Shown here: positions 56,168-64,000 of the stretch, piece by piece | Numbering within the stretch: position 1 is the stretch's first letter | Layout of the letters: every line of letters starts with the position of its first letter | Origin: Bufo bufo | Lineage: Eukaryota > Chordata > Amphibia > Anura > Bufonidae | DNA length: 64,000 bases | NCBI RefSeq assembly: GCF_905171765.1 | Contig: NC_053398.1 | Span: 49,444,323 to 49,508,322 of the forward strand | Direction of reading: 5' to 3' | Translations under genes and position numbers: made by a program | The notes under the pieces: model-generated | The model's input: only the letters and a program-made list of their open reading frames with translations | What the model was told of the DNA's origin: nothing | Database searches by the model: none

Positions 56168-57183
56168 AGCTTCAGGGCCTGTCAGACAAAGTTATTTCTA
56201 CTTTGAAAGCCTCCAGAAAGAAGGTAACGTCAGCAATTTACCTTAAGATCTGGAAACGTTTTTGTTCCTGGAGTGGGGACGAATCGCCACATTTGCGTAA
56301 ACCCAACATCCAAAGAATACTGGATTTCCTACAGCAAGGTCTGGACCTGGGACTTAGACCCTCTACCTTGAAGGTCCAAATCTCAGCCCTAGGTTGTTTC
56401 TTTGACCAAGATATAGCCGGCCATCGTTGGATCAAAAGATTCATTAAGGCGGCGACGAGGCTCCGCCCAACGATCACCGCCCGTGTCCCTTCCTGGGATC
56501 TAAACGTCGTTCTTACAGGCCTTACTTTACCACCCTTTGAACCCATGTCTGACTGTCCAATAAAATTATGGTCCTTGAAAACGGCCTTCTTAATTGCGAT
56601 AACTTCGGCCCGCAGAGTAGGGGAATTACAAGCCCTATCAATCAGGGAACCCTACCTCCGTATTCTAGATGATAGAATTATTCTCCGTTTGGATCCTGGA
56701 TTTCTCCCCAAAGTCGTATCCAATTTTCATCGGAGCCAGGAGGTTACCCTACCTTCTTTTTGCCAGCACCCCTCTAATAATAAAGAATCAGCGTTTCACT
56801 CTCTGGACGTTAGACGGGCAGTCCTAAACTATATCACGGTGACGGGGAAGTTTAGGAAATCTGACAATCTTCTAGTCCTGTTTGGAGGAAGATTTAAGGG
56901 CCAAAAAGCCTCCCGGTCCTCTATAGCTAGATGGCTCAAAGAAGCCATTAGTCTTTGTTACCAAATACAAAACCTTACATGTCCAGTCAACATTAGGGCC
57001 CATTCCACTCGGGCCATGTCTTCCTCTCAGACGGAGAGAGCTGGGGCTTCTCTGGAGGAAATCTGTCGTGCTGCCACTTGGTCCAGCATTCATACATTTA
57101 TAAAGCACTATCGCCTGGATCTTTCCAGATCTTCTGATCTGTCCTTCGGGCGGAAAGTCCTCCAGGCTGTAGCCCCCCCTTAA
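56062..57183 (+). CDS. DIRS ORF3: tyrosine recombinase
   Basis: Recombinase from the in-frame ATG at 56062. The same frame is open upstream to about 54331, overprinting the RT frame. Catalytic residues: Arg in SARRVGELQAL (near 56611), His-x-x-Arg in IRAHSTRAMSSS (57001-57012) and the tyrosine nucleophile in KHYRLDL (57109-57111). An N-terminal core-binding region with YLKIWKRFCSW precedes. The enzyme would integrate circular double-stranded cDNA, replacing the DDE integrase of other LTR-type elements. The end overlaps the ICR edge by none; the stop is at 57181-57183. The start codon is a choice; 56062 gives 373 residues, a usual length. Confidence 0.9.
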   Translation: MAPSCAGGSTPAGSSSTPKPAVSEIGGLDPESQTLKLQGLSDKVISTLKASRKKVTSAIYLKIWKRFCSWSGDESPHLRKPNIQRILDFLQQGLDLGLRPSTLKVQISALGCFFDQDIAGHRWIKRFIKAATRLRPTITARVPSWDLNVVLTGLTLPPFEPMSDCPIKLWSLKTAFLIAITSARRVGELQALSIREPYLRILDDRIILRLDPGFLPKVVSNFHRSQEVTLPSFCQHPSNNKESAFHSLDVRRAVLNYITVTGKFRKSDNLLVLFGGRFKGQKASRSSIARWLKEAISLCYQIQNLTCPVNIRAHSTRAMSSSQTERAGASLEEICRAATWSSIHTFIKHYRLDLSRSSDLSFGRKVLQAVAPP

Positions 57184-57200
57184 CTGATATATTTTTTATA

Positions 57201-57286
57201 TCTCCTTGTATGCCGTCGTGATGATGCTATGGAAAAACCGGAATTAGTCTTACCGGTAATTCTGTTTCCATGAGATCATCACGACG
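57201..57286. repeat. DIRS internal complementary region
   Basis: The first part (57201-57236) is the inverse of the element's left end and the second part (57232-57286) the inverse of its right end; they meet at GGAAAAACC. This template lets the ends be completed and joined into a circle during reverse transcription. The near-perfect match to both termini shows the element is structurally intact. Confidence 0.9.
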
Positions 57287-57403
57287 GCACGTTATTCCCT
57301 CCCTATGATTTAAATCGTTTTTGACCTAGTAGGTCTCTAGAAGGTATGAAGTAATACCTTTTGTTTCACTATTTTCCACCACCGGGTTGCTCTGTGTGAT
57401 TTT

Positions 57404-57547
57404 GGAAACACTGGTGTTGGTGGTGGGAGGAGGGTATTTAACCTTTCTCTGTTCCTGCCCCTACAGAGGTCAGGGGTCAATCTCCTTGTATGCCGTCGTG
57501 ATGATCTCATGGAAACAGAATTACCGGTAAGACTAATTCCGGTTTTT
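57404..57547. repeat. DIRS right inverted terminal repeat
   Basis: Inverse of the left repeat over about 102 bp, then its own 42-bp end containing GAATTACCGGTAAGACTAAT and finishing CCGGTTTTT at 57547. Confidence 0.9.
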
Positions 57548-57957
57548 AAGCCTCATTCACATGTCCGTGCTCAAATCCGTGAGCAGGTGGTCAGTGATGC
57601 ATCCATGAAGCTGTCCGTGAAGGATCCGTGTGTCCGTTTTTTGCTGTCCATGTTGCATCCGTGTTTCACTGACACTGAACAGCTGAAAAATAATTTTCAA
57701 AGCATCTCTTCTTAATGATCCATGAAACACGGATGCCATCTATGTTGCATCCGTGAAAACGGACCCATAGACTATAATCGACGTGATGGATTCGTGAACA
57801 CGGATAAAATAGAGCATGCTAAAAACACTAATCCACGGACCTTGCTAAAACACTGTGTTGAATACCCACATTAAAATGAATGGGGACGTGTGCTGTCCGT
57901 GGAGAACACGTACAGCACAGGTCCATGAAACACTGACGTGTGAATGAGGCTTTATTA
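57548..57957. mobile_element. Palindromic MITE adjoining the DIRS
   Basis: Left end GCCTCATTCACATGTCCG at about 57550 and right end ACGTGTGAATGAGGC at about 57936-57952 are inverse. The inside has GTCCGTG and CACGGAC blocks. The DIRS inserted immediately at its left border. Confidence 0.65.
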
Positions 57958-58038
57958 AGTCACGTTTTATACCTCACACCCAAATCGCAGAGCAAAAAAA
58001 CGCCCGGTATGGAGCTGTCCTAACTAACTACAAGTAAA

Positions 58039-58213
58039 TACCCAAAACTAGACTCAGAACAGCATGTAATATAGAATCACAAAATTTTTATTGGACACAC
58101 ACTTGTATAAAACATAGAAATCCATATATATTAGCAGCGTTTAATCACATAGGATTGATATCCACAGGTCTGTCACATTATAATACATATAACTAGCAAT
58201 AAAACTCCCAGGC
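58039..58213 (-). repeat. Penelope tail relic, left arm of inverted pair
   Basis: Inverse of 60321-60485, including CCAATAAAAATTT and CCTGGGAGTTTTATTG on the opposite strand. The two arms flank a 2.1-kb interval holding the Tc1-like element. They resemble the AT-rich 3' tails of Penelope-like elements next to a hammerhead-like motif at 60168. Confidence 0.6.
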
Positions 58214-58426
58214 TTAATTAAGATTAATCTTCTATGGGTCTTCTCTATCTTTCCCCGTTTTTTATGGCGATATGTGTGATCAGTATGAGTGTTGCAGTGT
58301 CCGGACACTGACTGGACCGGAAGTGATCTGGTGCGTTCCAGCGTGGAACGCACCGCACTTCCGTTTCCTGTCTTTGGGCGTCTGTTTGCATCCCATGTGC
58401 TCCCAATCTACCTAATTTTCAGAATA
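58214..58426. other. Short non-coding stretch left of the Tc1-like element
   Basis: Contains a GTGCGTTCCA / TGGAACGCAC inverted pair near 58330-58353. No gene. Confidence 0.4.
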
Positions 58427-59973
58427 TACACCCTGTACAGAATTATTAGGCAAATGAGTATTTTGACCACATCATCCTCTTTATGCATGTTGTCTTACTC
58501 CAAGCTGTATAGGCTCGAAAGCCTACTACCAATTAAGCATATTAGGTGATGTGCATCTCTGTAATGAGAAGGGGTGTGGTCTAATGACATCAACACCCTA
58601 TATCAGGTGTGCATAATTATTAGGCAACTTCCTTTCCTTTGGCAAAATGGGTCAAGAGAAGGACTTGACAGGCTCAGAAAAGTCAAAAATAGTGAGATAT
58701 CTTGCAGAGGGATGCAGCACTCTTAAAATTGCAAAGCTTCTGAAGCGTGATCATCGAACAATCAAGCGTTTCATTCAAAATAGTCAACAGGGTCGCAAGA
58801 AGCGTGTGGAAAAACCAAGGCGCAAAATAACTGCCCATGAACTGAGAAAAGTCAAGCGTGCAGCTGCCAAGATGCCACTTGCCACCAGTTTGGCCATATT
58901 TCAGAGCTGCAACATCACTGGAGTGCCCAAAAGCACAAGGTGTGCAATACTCAGAGACATGGCCAAGGTAAGAAAGGCTGAAAGACGACCACCACTGAAC
59001 AAGACACACAAGCTGAAACGTCAAGACTGGGCCAAGAAATATCTCAAGACTGATTTTTCTAAGGTTTTATGGACTGATGAAATGAGAGTGAGTCTTGATG
59101 GGCCAGATGGATGGGCCCGTGGCTGGATTGGTAAAGGGCAGAGAGCTCCAGTCCGACTCAGACGCCAGCAAGGTGGAGTACTGGTTTGGGCTGGTATCAT
59201 CAAAGATGAGCTTGTGGGGCCTTTTCGGGTTGAGGATGGAGTCAAGCTCAACTCCCAGTCCTACTGCCAGTTTCTGGAAGACACCTTCTTCAAGCAGTGG
59301 TACAGGAAGAAGTCTGCATCCTTCAAGAAAAACATGATTTTCATGCAGGACAATGCTCCATCACACGCGTCCAAGTACTCCACAGCGTGGCTGGCAAGAA
59401 AGGGTATAAAAGAAGAAAATCTAATGACATGGCCTCCTTGTTCACCTGATCTGAACCCCATTGAGAACCTGTGGTCCATCATCAAATGTGAGATTTACAA
59501 GGAGGGAAAACAGTACACCTCTCTGAACAGTGTCTGGGAGGCTGTGGTTGCTGCTGCACGCAATGTTGATGGTGAACAGATCAAAACACTGACAGAATCC
59601 ATGGATGGCAGGCTTTTGAGTGTCCTTGCAAAGAAAGGTGGCTATATTGGTCACTGATTTGTTTTTGTTTTGTTTTTGAATGTCAGAAATGTATATTTGT
59701 GAATGTTGAGATGTTATATTGGTTTCACTGGTAAAAATAAATAATTGAAATGGGTATATATTTGTTTTTTGTTAAGTTGCCTAATAATTATGCACAGTAA
59801 TAGTCACTTGCACACACAGATAGCCCCCTAAAATAGCTAAAACTAAAAACTACTTCCAAAAATATTCAGCTTTGATATTAATGAGTTTTTTGGGTTCATT
59901 GAGAACATGGTTGTTCAATAATAAAATGAATCCTCAAAAATACAACTTGCCTAATAATTCTGCACTCCCTGTA
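58427..59973 (+). mobile_element. Tc1-like DD37E transposon, intact ends and transposase
   Basis: Terminal inverted repeats: left TACACCCTGTACAGAATTAT, right (inverse) TACAGGGAGTGCAGAATTAT, both followed by TAGGCAA; the TA target duplication lies at 58425-58426 and 59974-59975. Subterminal copies of CATAATTATTAGGCAACTT (about 58612) and its inverse (about 59774) could be second transposase sites. The element is 1547 bp, the usual Tc1 size, and carries one open transposase frame. A DD37E spacing matches the TRT group described in vertebrates; that family label is from memory. Confidence 0.9.
58647..59657 (+). CDS. Tc1-like transposase (DD37E), 336 aa
   Basis: The frame runs from ATG 58647 without interruption. 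The N-terminal paired-like region has two helix-turn-helix parts (KIAKLLKRDHRTIKRFI near 27-43, and TGVPKSTRCAILRDM near 94-108), linked by a basic stretch QQGRKKRVEKPRRK. Catalytic residues: Asp in LWTDEMRV (residue about 143), Asp in FMQDNAPSH (about 234) and Glu in LNPIENLW (about 272). There are 37 residues between the last two, instead of 34 in classical Tc1. The cut-and-paste enzyme would bind the terminal repeats and insert at TA. Nothing in the sequence indicates inactivation. Confidence 0.92.
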   Translation: MGQEKDLTGSEKSKIVRYLAEGCSTLKIAKLLKRDHRTIKRFIQNSQQGRKKRVEKPRRKITAHELRKVKRAAAKMPLATSLAIFQSCNITGVPKSTRCAILRDMAKVRKAERRPPLNKTHKLKRQDWAKKYLKTDFSKVLWTDEMRVSLDGPDGWARGWIGKGQRAPVRLRRQQGGVLVWAGIIKDELVGPFRVEDGVKLNSQSYCQFLEDTFFKQWYRKKSASFKKNMIFMQDNAPSHASKYSTAWLARKGIKEENLMTWPPCSPDLNPIENLWSIIKCEIYKEGKQYTSLNSVWEAVVAAARNVDGEQIKTLTESMDGRLLSVLAKKGGYIGH

Positions 59974-59978
59974 TATAC

Positions 59979-60133
59979 GGGGTAGGCAATCTCTGGCACT
60001 CCAGCTGTTGTGAAACTACAACTCCCAGCATGCATACTTCCTATACTCTTCTCAGACCTCTACTAGAAATGAATGGAGCATGCTGGGAATTGTAGTTTCA
60101 CAACAGCTGGAGTGCTGAAGGTTGCTGACCCCT
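59979..60133. mobile_element. Palindromic MITE with two ZNF143-type motifs
   Basis: Near-palindrome with GCACTCCAGCTGTTGTGAAA and its inverse. Each arm carries ACTACAAYTCCCAGCATGC: + strand at 60015-60033 and minus strand at 60078-60096. The right end, inverse CAGGGGTCAGCAACC, is hAT-like. Confidence 0.75.
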
Positions 60134-60167
60134 GCTATATATGATCAGTGTATACACACCACCACTA

Positions 60168-60206
60168 TCCCTTGAGAAAGCGACCGCGGAACACGTGTTG
60201 GGATCC
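60168..60206 (+). ncRNA. Decayed hammerhead-like motif of a Penelope tail
   Basis: TCCC, TTGAGAA (degenerate CUGANGA), AGCGACCGC stem, GGAACAC in place of GAAAC, then GTGTTGGGA closing with the TCCC. The layout matches the hammerhead at 22385 but core bases are changed, so it is probably inactive. Confidence 0.35.
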
Positions 60207-60320
60207 AGCACTGTCTTGGTCTGTATATATCTTGACTGCATTTATCTCCTATATGTTATTTGTACTTTGTGGCACTATGCACTTTATATACTCACTGTGG
60301 GCTGTGATTTATTATCTCAC

Positions 60321-60485
60321 AGCCTGGGAGTTTTATTGTTAGTTATATGTATTATAATGTGACAGACCTGTGGATATCAATCCTATGTGATTAAACGCTG
60401 CTAATATATATGGATTTCTATGTTTTATACAAGTGTGTGTCCAATAAAAATTTATTACATGCTGTTCTGAGTCTAGTTTTGGGTA
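60321..60485 (+). repeat. Penelope tail relic, right arm of inverted pair
   Basis: Inverse of 58039-58213. It follows the hammerhead-like motif at 60168 by about 120 bp. Confidence 0.6.
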
Positions 60486-60489
60486 TTCA

Positions 60490-61080
60490 CGTTTTATACC
60501 TGTTCACATGAGGGATTATTGGTAACGCCACCAAAATCGGAAGGTTCAGCTGTCATTCTGCTAATGTGTATGACCCCTTTACAGTAAAACGTGGTGGCCT
60601 AGCTGAGCATTTATGATATGGGTTCTACACCACAAATCCGCAGAAAATCGCAGCAGGATTCTCAGCGCAAACAAAAACAAACCTGTTGTGGATTTCCAGT
60701 TCCATGGCGTGCTCATTCTACTGCAGACTTTTTGATTTATTTTATTTTTTTACTGCAGTCTGTGGGATGGAAAAGCACAGTGTACGACACCATCGTTCTT
60801 TCCCCGATGTATACATTAAACATACGACAAAACATGTTATAGAAGCAGCCTTATGGTATGTCCACATGTAAAATACTGCTGGTTTCTCATCACGGATTCG
60901 CATGCGGTAAATCTGCAGCATTTTACAGTACCATCATCCACACGCTGCGAAAAAATCTTTAGCGGAAATTGACCTATGGTGCTGATTGGTGTTGAGCAAA
61001 GCGAGCTTCGGGCGCTTCATCCGAAGTCGCTTCGTTTAAAACTTCAGATTAATACTGTATGGAGATCCGTCTCCGTACAG
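60490..61080. other. Non-coding with MITE traces
   Basis: Half-elements such as TATGTCCACATGTAAAATACTG near 60856 and CAGCATTTTACAGTACCATC near 60917 suggest a decayed foldback MITE. No gene. Confidence 0.4.
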
Positions 61081-61217
61081 CAGGGATGCTCAACCTGCAG
61101 CCCTCCAGCTGTTGCAAAACTACAACTCCCAGCATGCCCTAATAGCTGTAGGATGGCCAGGCATACTGGGAGTTGTAGTTTGGCAAAAGCTGGAGGGCCG
61201 CAGGTTGGGCATCCCTG
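61081..61217. mobile_element. hAT-like palindromic MITE with two ZNF143-type motifs
   Basis: Ends CAGGGATGCTCAACC and GGTTGGGCATCCCTG. Flanks CCGTACAG (61073-61080) and CCGTATAG (61218-61225) agree at 7 of 8 positions, a hAT-size duplication. Arms carry ACTACAACTCCCAGCATGC at 61119-61137 (+) and 61161-61179 (minus, one change). Confidence 0.85.
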
Positions 61218-61534
61218 CCGTATAGTATGAAAATGTATGGGATCCGATGAGCCGAAGTCAGTTATTCACGAAGTTATGCGCGACTTCATTGAATAACTTT
61301 GGTAGTTGATTTTTAAAGTGGAAAACCACTCTAGAACTTGAAAGCGAACTCTGGTTCGGTCCCGAAAGTGTTCTTAGATTTGTGCTAAAAAGGAAGTGTA
61401 GATAGCTTTGTTTATAAATATGGTAAATATGACACCTAGCAGAATTTACCATTGGGCAGAAAGGAGTGTTTTATCTATACCGGCAATGGAGTACCTTCAA
61501 TGGAGGAAGACCATGCAATTGCTACAGGCTCCCC

Positions 61535-61690
61535 TGGAGAGTGAGGGGTGACTCTATACTGCTCTCATAGACAGTCACCACTAGGGGGAGCTCAGTGCAA
61601 AGAGTTTATTACAACTTCCATGGTAACTGTAAAAAATTCCTATGCACTGAGCTCCCCCTAGTGGTGGCTTCAGGAAGCCAGCTTTGTCAT
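61535..61690. repeat. Inverted repeat, CTCCCCCTAGTGGTG type
   Basis: CACCACTAGGGGGAGCTCAG (about 61577) and CTGAGCTCCCCCTAGTGGTG (about 61648) are exact inverses around a short centre. A common vertebrate-type repeat fragment; non-coding. Confidence 0.75.
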
Positions 61691-62308
61691 AGAAGGCAAA
61701 CAGGAGATTGATCAATGTATTTAGTGGATTTATTTGCGTTTCTGCAGCATACCCGCAAAAATCTCATCCTTCCATTGAAAAGGGTGAAATACGCAGCTAA
61801 AACTGCAATTATAATTGACATGCTGCAGATTTTGTAATTCACAATGCAGGTCACATTCTGCACGGAAAAAAACACGCAAATTGTAAATGAGATTTGTGTA
61901 ATCTCATACACTTTGCTCGTACTGTTAATACGCTGCTGTTTTCTGCACGGGAATCCGTGAAACAAAAACAACAACACACGTATTCCCCATAAAGTCCGCC
62001 GGCGCAGAATGTGGCACAGGCCTCAACAAATTTGGCGCATTTCCAGGGAATCCATGTGGCAGACTTTCAAATTTACATCAGCTATGAGCTGGCGTGGTGT
62101 AAATGATAACCTGGCCACGTACCTTAGCTAAGCCCCACCCACTTTTCTCACCACTTTTAAAAAGCAATGAGACAAGTGAAAAATCATAAATTATAGCTTG
62201 CGTCATAATCTATGACTTTTGTTTTTTACGTCAAAATAGCGGCGTAAAACACTTTAGTAAATGTCCCTCATTCCTTGCTAAAGGGCAGTAAATATTACAT
62301 CTGCATTA
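61691..62308. other. Non-coding, MITE traces
   Basis: Blocks such as ATGCTGCAGATTTTG and TGTAAATGAGATTTG are typical of decayed amphibian MITEs. No gene. Confidence 0.35.
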
Positions 62309-62312
62309 TTAA

Positions 62313-62802
62313 AGGGCATCTGTCAGCAGATTTGTCCCTATGACACTGTCTGACCTGTTACATGTGCACTTGGCAGCTGAAGGCATCTGTGTTGGTCCCA
62401 TGTTCATATGTGCCCGCTGTGCTGAGAAAAAAGATTTTTTAATATATGCAAATGAGCCTCTAGGAGCAATGGGGGCGTTATCGTTACTCCTAGAGGCTCA
62501 GTTTTCTCTGCAACTGTTGCACCATCTCCACTTTGATAAAAACCAGGTGTGATCACATTTACGCTGCTTGGCCCTGTCAATCAGGTGCAGAGGGCAAGCA
62601 GTTGCAGAGAGAGCAGAGCTTCTAGGGGTAATAGCAACGCCCCCGTTGCTCCTAGAGGCTCATTTTCATATATTAAAACATAATATTTCTCAGCAATACG
62701 GATACATATGAACATGGGACCAACACGGATGCCATCAGTTGCCAAGCGCCCTTGCAACAGGTCAGCCAGTTCCATAGGTACTAATCTGCTGACAGATGCC
62801 CT
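62313..62802. mobile_element. Palindromic TTAA MITE just upstream of FRMD8 exon 3
   Basis: TTAA at 62309-62312 and 62803-62806. Ends AGGGCATCTGTCAGCAGAT and inverse. The arms contain TATGCAAATGAGCCTCTAGG-like inverse blocks. It ends 85 bp before the exon 3 acceptor. Confidence 0.85.
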
Positions 62803-62886
62803 TTAAGGAGCAAGATAACGTGTCAAAGTGTTTACAAAATAATATATTACATGTTGCTAAAATTTTCCCATCTCTTCTCTCCTTAG

Positions 62887-63054
62887 CTGTGGATGTGATT
62901 GTCTACTTGATAAATGATGCTGCAGTTCCACTTACAGTAGATGGCCTTTCATCCTCAACATCGCACGAGCTACACAGGAAAGTTCTCGAAGTCCTCCATC
63001 TCCCTGATGTTGCTCAGGAAGTGTTTGCCCTGTGGCTCATTTCTCCATTTTTAG
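62887..63054 (+). CDS. FRMD8: FRMD8 exon 3 (start of FERM domain)
   Basis: The acceptor CTTCTCTCCTTAG ends at 62886 and donor GTAGAA starts at 63055. The 168-nt exon (phase 1 to phase 1) encodes VDVIVYLINDAAVPLTVD, then SHELHRKVLEVLHLPD and VFALWLISPFL. This aligns without gaps to the F1 (ubiquitin-like) lobe of the FERM domain in vertebrate FRMD8, in which DVLVYL, ELHR, LPD and VFALWL are conserved. Conservation of protein against a background of decayed repeats, with correct splice phases, makes this a real exon. Confidence 0.92.
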
Positions 63055-63142
63055 GTAGAAGGCTTAAAAACCTTTATTGTCCTCTTACAGAATTAAACGA
63101 ATCCACATGCTTCTTCTATATTCTTTTGTACCCGTTTTGCAG

Positions 63143-63244
63143 AAGTACAACTCAAGCCAAAGCATCATCCCTACAAAGTGTGCAGACAGTGGCATGATCT
63201 CCTGGCACGTTTCACAAACTGTACACTGGAGGATATTCACCACG
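63143..63244 (+). CDS. FRMD8: FRMD8 exon 4 (FERM domain continued)
   Basis: The acceptor CCCGTTTTGCAG ends at 63142 and donor GTAAGT starts at 63245. The 102-nt exon (phase 1 to phase 1) encodes, with the split Glu, VQLKPKHHPYKVCRQWHD and then LLARFTN. It matches the family segment VQLKPKHxPYK...RQW..LL.RFT directly after SPxLE. The intron before it is only 88 bp. The next exon lies beyond the window. Confidence 0.92.
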
Positions 63245-63345
63245 GTAAGTTATGGTTTGAAAATATTGGCTTTGTAATGTTGTTTCACAGTGGTTTCATG
63301 TTTCTCATGTTGCCTCGTCATAATCATGACACAGATTAAAAACGA

Positions 63346-63735
63346 AAGGGGTTTTCAGATTATTTTTTTTATTTTTTTTTTACTCTGATGACCTAGGTCA
63401 TCAGTATCTAATCGATGGGGGTCCGGCACCCAGGACCCCCACCGATCAGCTGTTTTGAGAAGGGAGCAGCTCTCCTGTGAGCGCTGCTGCCTTCTCTCAG
63501 CTCACCAAGCACCGCTCCATACATTGTGTTTTGTATTGCACTCATCCCCATTCACTTGAATGGGGCTGAGCTGCTCCTAGGTCACGAGACTGATGAACGT
63601 GATATCACCGGCCTAGGAAAAGCTGTGAGAAGGCCACTGTGCTCACAGGAGCATCGGTGCCTTCTCAAACAGCTCATCGTTAGATAGGTCATCAGTAAAA
63701 AAAAAAGAAAAAATCTTGGAAAACCCTTTTAATAA
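63346..63735. mobile_element. Palindromic MITE (GATCAGCT family) in FRMD8 intron 4
   Basis: Arms GATGACCTAGGTCATCAGTA and the inverse GATAGGTCATCAGT. The left arm also carries GGGGGTCCGGCACCCAGGACCCCCACCGATCAGCTGTTTTGAGAAG-like sequence (key block GATCAGCTGTTTTGAG), answered by CTCAAACAGCTCATCG on the right. T-rich and A-rich tracts sit at the ends. It is related to 47257-47662. Confidence 0.65.
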
Positions 63736-63774
63736 CACAGTGCAGATCTATGAACCAAGCCCAATGAAACACCA

Positions 63775-64000
63775 TCTAAGGTTACTTTCACATCTGCAAC
63801 ATGGGTTCTGCCTGGCTCTGACGCCCATTGCGAAACAGGGCAGTCTCCTCCTCCCTGTACCGATGATATTCATTTACATGCCAGGCAGGAAAAAGTAAAA
63901 GGGGGGAACAGAGCGCCGGACAGATAAACTAGTAAGTGATCTTCCATCCCTGCAATATGCCCTACACAACCCCCTACTTATTTGATAATGTCTGGACCCA
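63775..64000. other. Start of another MITE, cut by the window end
   Basis: It starts TAAGGTTACTTTCACATCTG, similar to the GGCTACTTTCACAC family. The right end lies outside. Confidence 0.4.

Larger units (their letters stand above)
52217..57547 (+). mobile_element. DIRS-type tyrosine-recombinase retrotransposon, apparently intact
   Basis: A 5.3-kb element with inverted terminal repeats (52217-52330 and 57404-57547) and an internal complementary region (57201-57286) that joins the complements of both ends around a shared AAAAA. Three large frames are open: gag-like (52765-54291, with an intron), RT/RNase H/methylase (54299-56167) and tyrosine recombinase (ending 57183). Both ends are TTTTT and no further target duplication is seen, as expected for DIRS elements, which integrate by recombinase. 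It lies in FRMD8 intron 2 in sense orientation. Every functional part is present. Confidence 0.92.
46667..62886 (+). other. FRMD8: FRMD8 intron 2 (16.2 kb, transposon-filled)
   Basis: GTATGT donor to CTTCTCTCCTTAG acceptor, phase 1. It contains MITEs, an intact-looking DIRS element (52217-57547) and a Tc1-like DD37E transposon (58427-59973), both in the same orientation as the gene. No skipped coding exon is needed, because the protein alignment is continuous across it. Confidence 0.8.

Noticed and set aside
1..64000. tRNA, rRNA or functional snRNA genes
   Set aside because: No cloverleaf with A/B boxes or rRNA core was recognised; the only snRNA similarity is the partial U2-derived array, which lacks the U2 5' end.

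Overview
The window looks like genomic DNA of a frog or toad (anuran, probably neobatrachian). It contains intron-bearing vertebrate coding exons. The rest is a dense amphibian-type repeat landscape: Penelope-like, CR1, L1/Tx1, chromodomain Gypsy, DIRS, hAT and Tc1 elements, plus many palindromic MITEs flanked by TTAA, TAA/TTA or 8-bp duplications. I see no bacterial-type operon, CRISPR array, rRNA or tRNA gene. The organism call rests on pattern recognition, not on a search.

Host gene. The only host gene I can support is the 5' part of FRMD8 (FERM domain containing 8), on the + strand. It has a GC-rich promoter (about 40430-40740), a non-coding first exon ending at a strong donor (40807), the ATG exon (46585-46666), and two further coding exons (62887-63054 and 63143-63244). 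The gene runs off the right end of the window. Splice phases fit and the translation aligns with vertebrate FRMD8. The 16.2-kb second intron is filled with transposons, including an apparently intact 5.3-kb DIRS retrotransposon.

Layout. 1-5000: the 3' end of an L1/Tx1-type LINE, a 2.0-kb hAT element carrying a tandem array derived from U2 snRNA, and a Penelope-like (PLE) fragment. 5000-7340: little recognisable. 7343-12850: MITEs, including a 3.6-kb TTAA-flanked element built of internal tandem repeats. 12990-15240: a decayed CR1-type LINE. 15288-23103: a 7.8-kb head-to-head inverted pair of PLEs with small hammerhead-ribozyme motifs. 24540-26030: another PLE remnant, split by a solo LTR. 26389-37048: a decayed chromodomain Gypsy element holding a very young Gypsy insertion (29961-35504; one LTR difference seen in 645 bp). 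37049-38715: a Tc1 remnant split by another solo LTR. 40.4 kb to the end: the FRMD8 locus with nested MITEs, the DIRS element (52217-57547), an intact Tc1-like DD37E element (58427-59973) and hAT MITEs carrying ZNF143-type motifs.

How it fits together. Most of the sequence records serial nesting. Target-site duplications show insertion order in several places: Gypsy into Gypsy, solo LTR into Tc1, solo LTR into PLE, and MITE into MITE into an outer palindrome. FRMD8 is the only part with a likely cellular role. The DIRS and the DD37E elements keep open coding frames and intact termini, so they are the best candidates for recent mobility.
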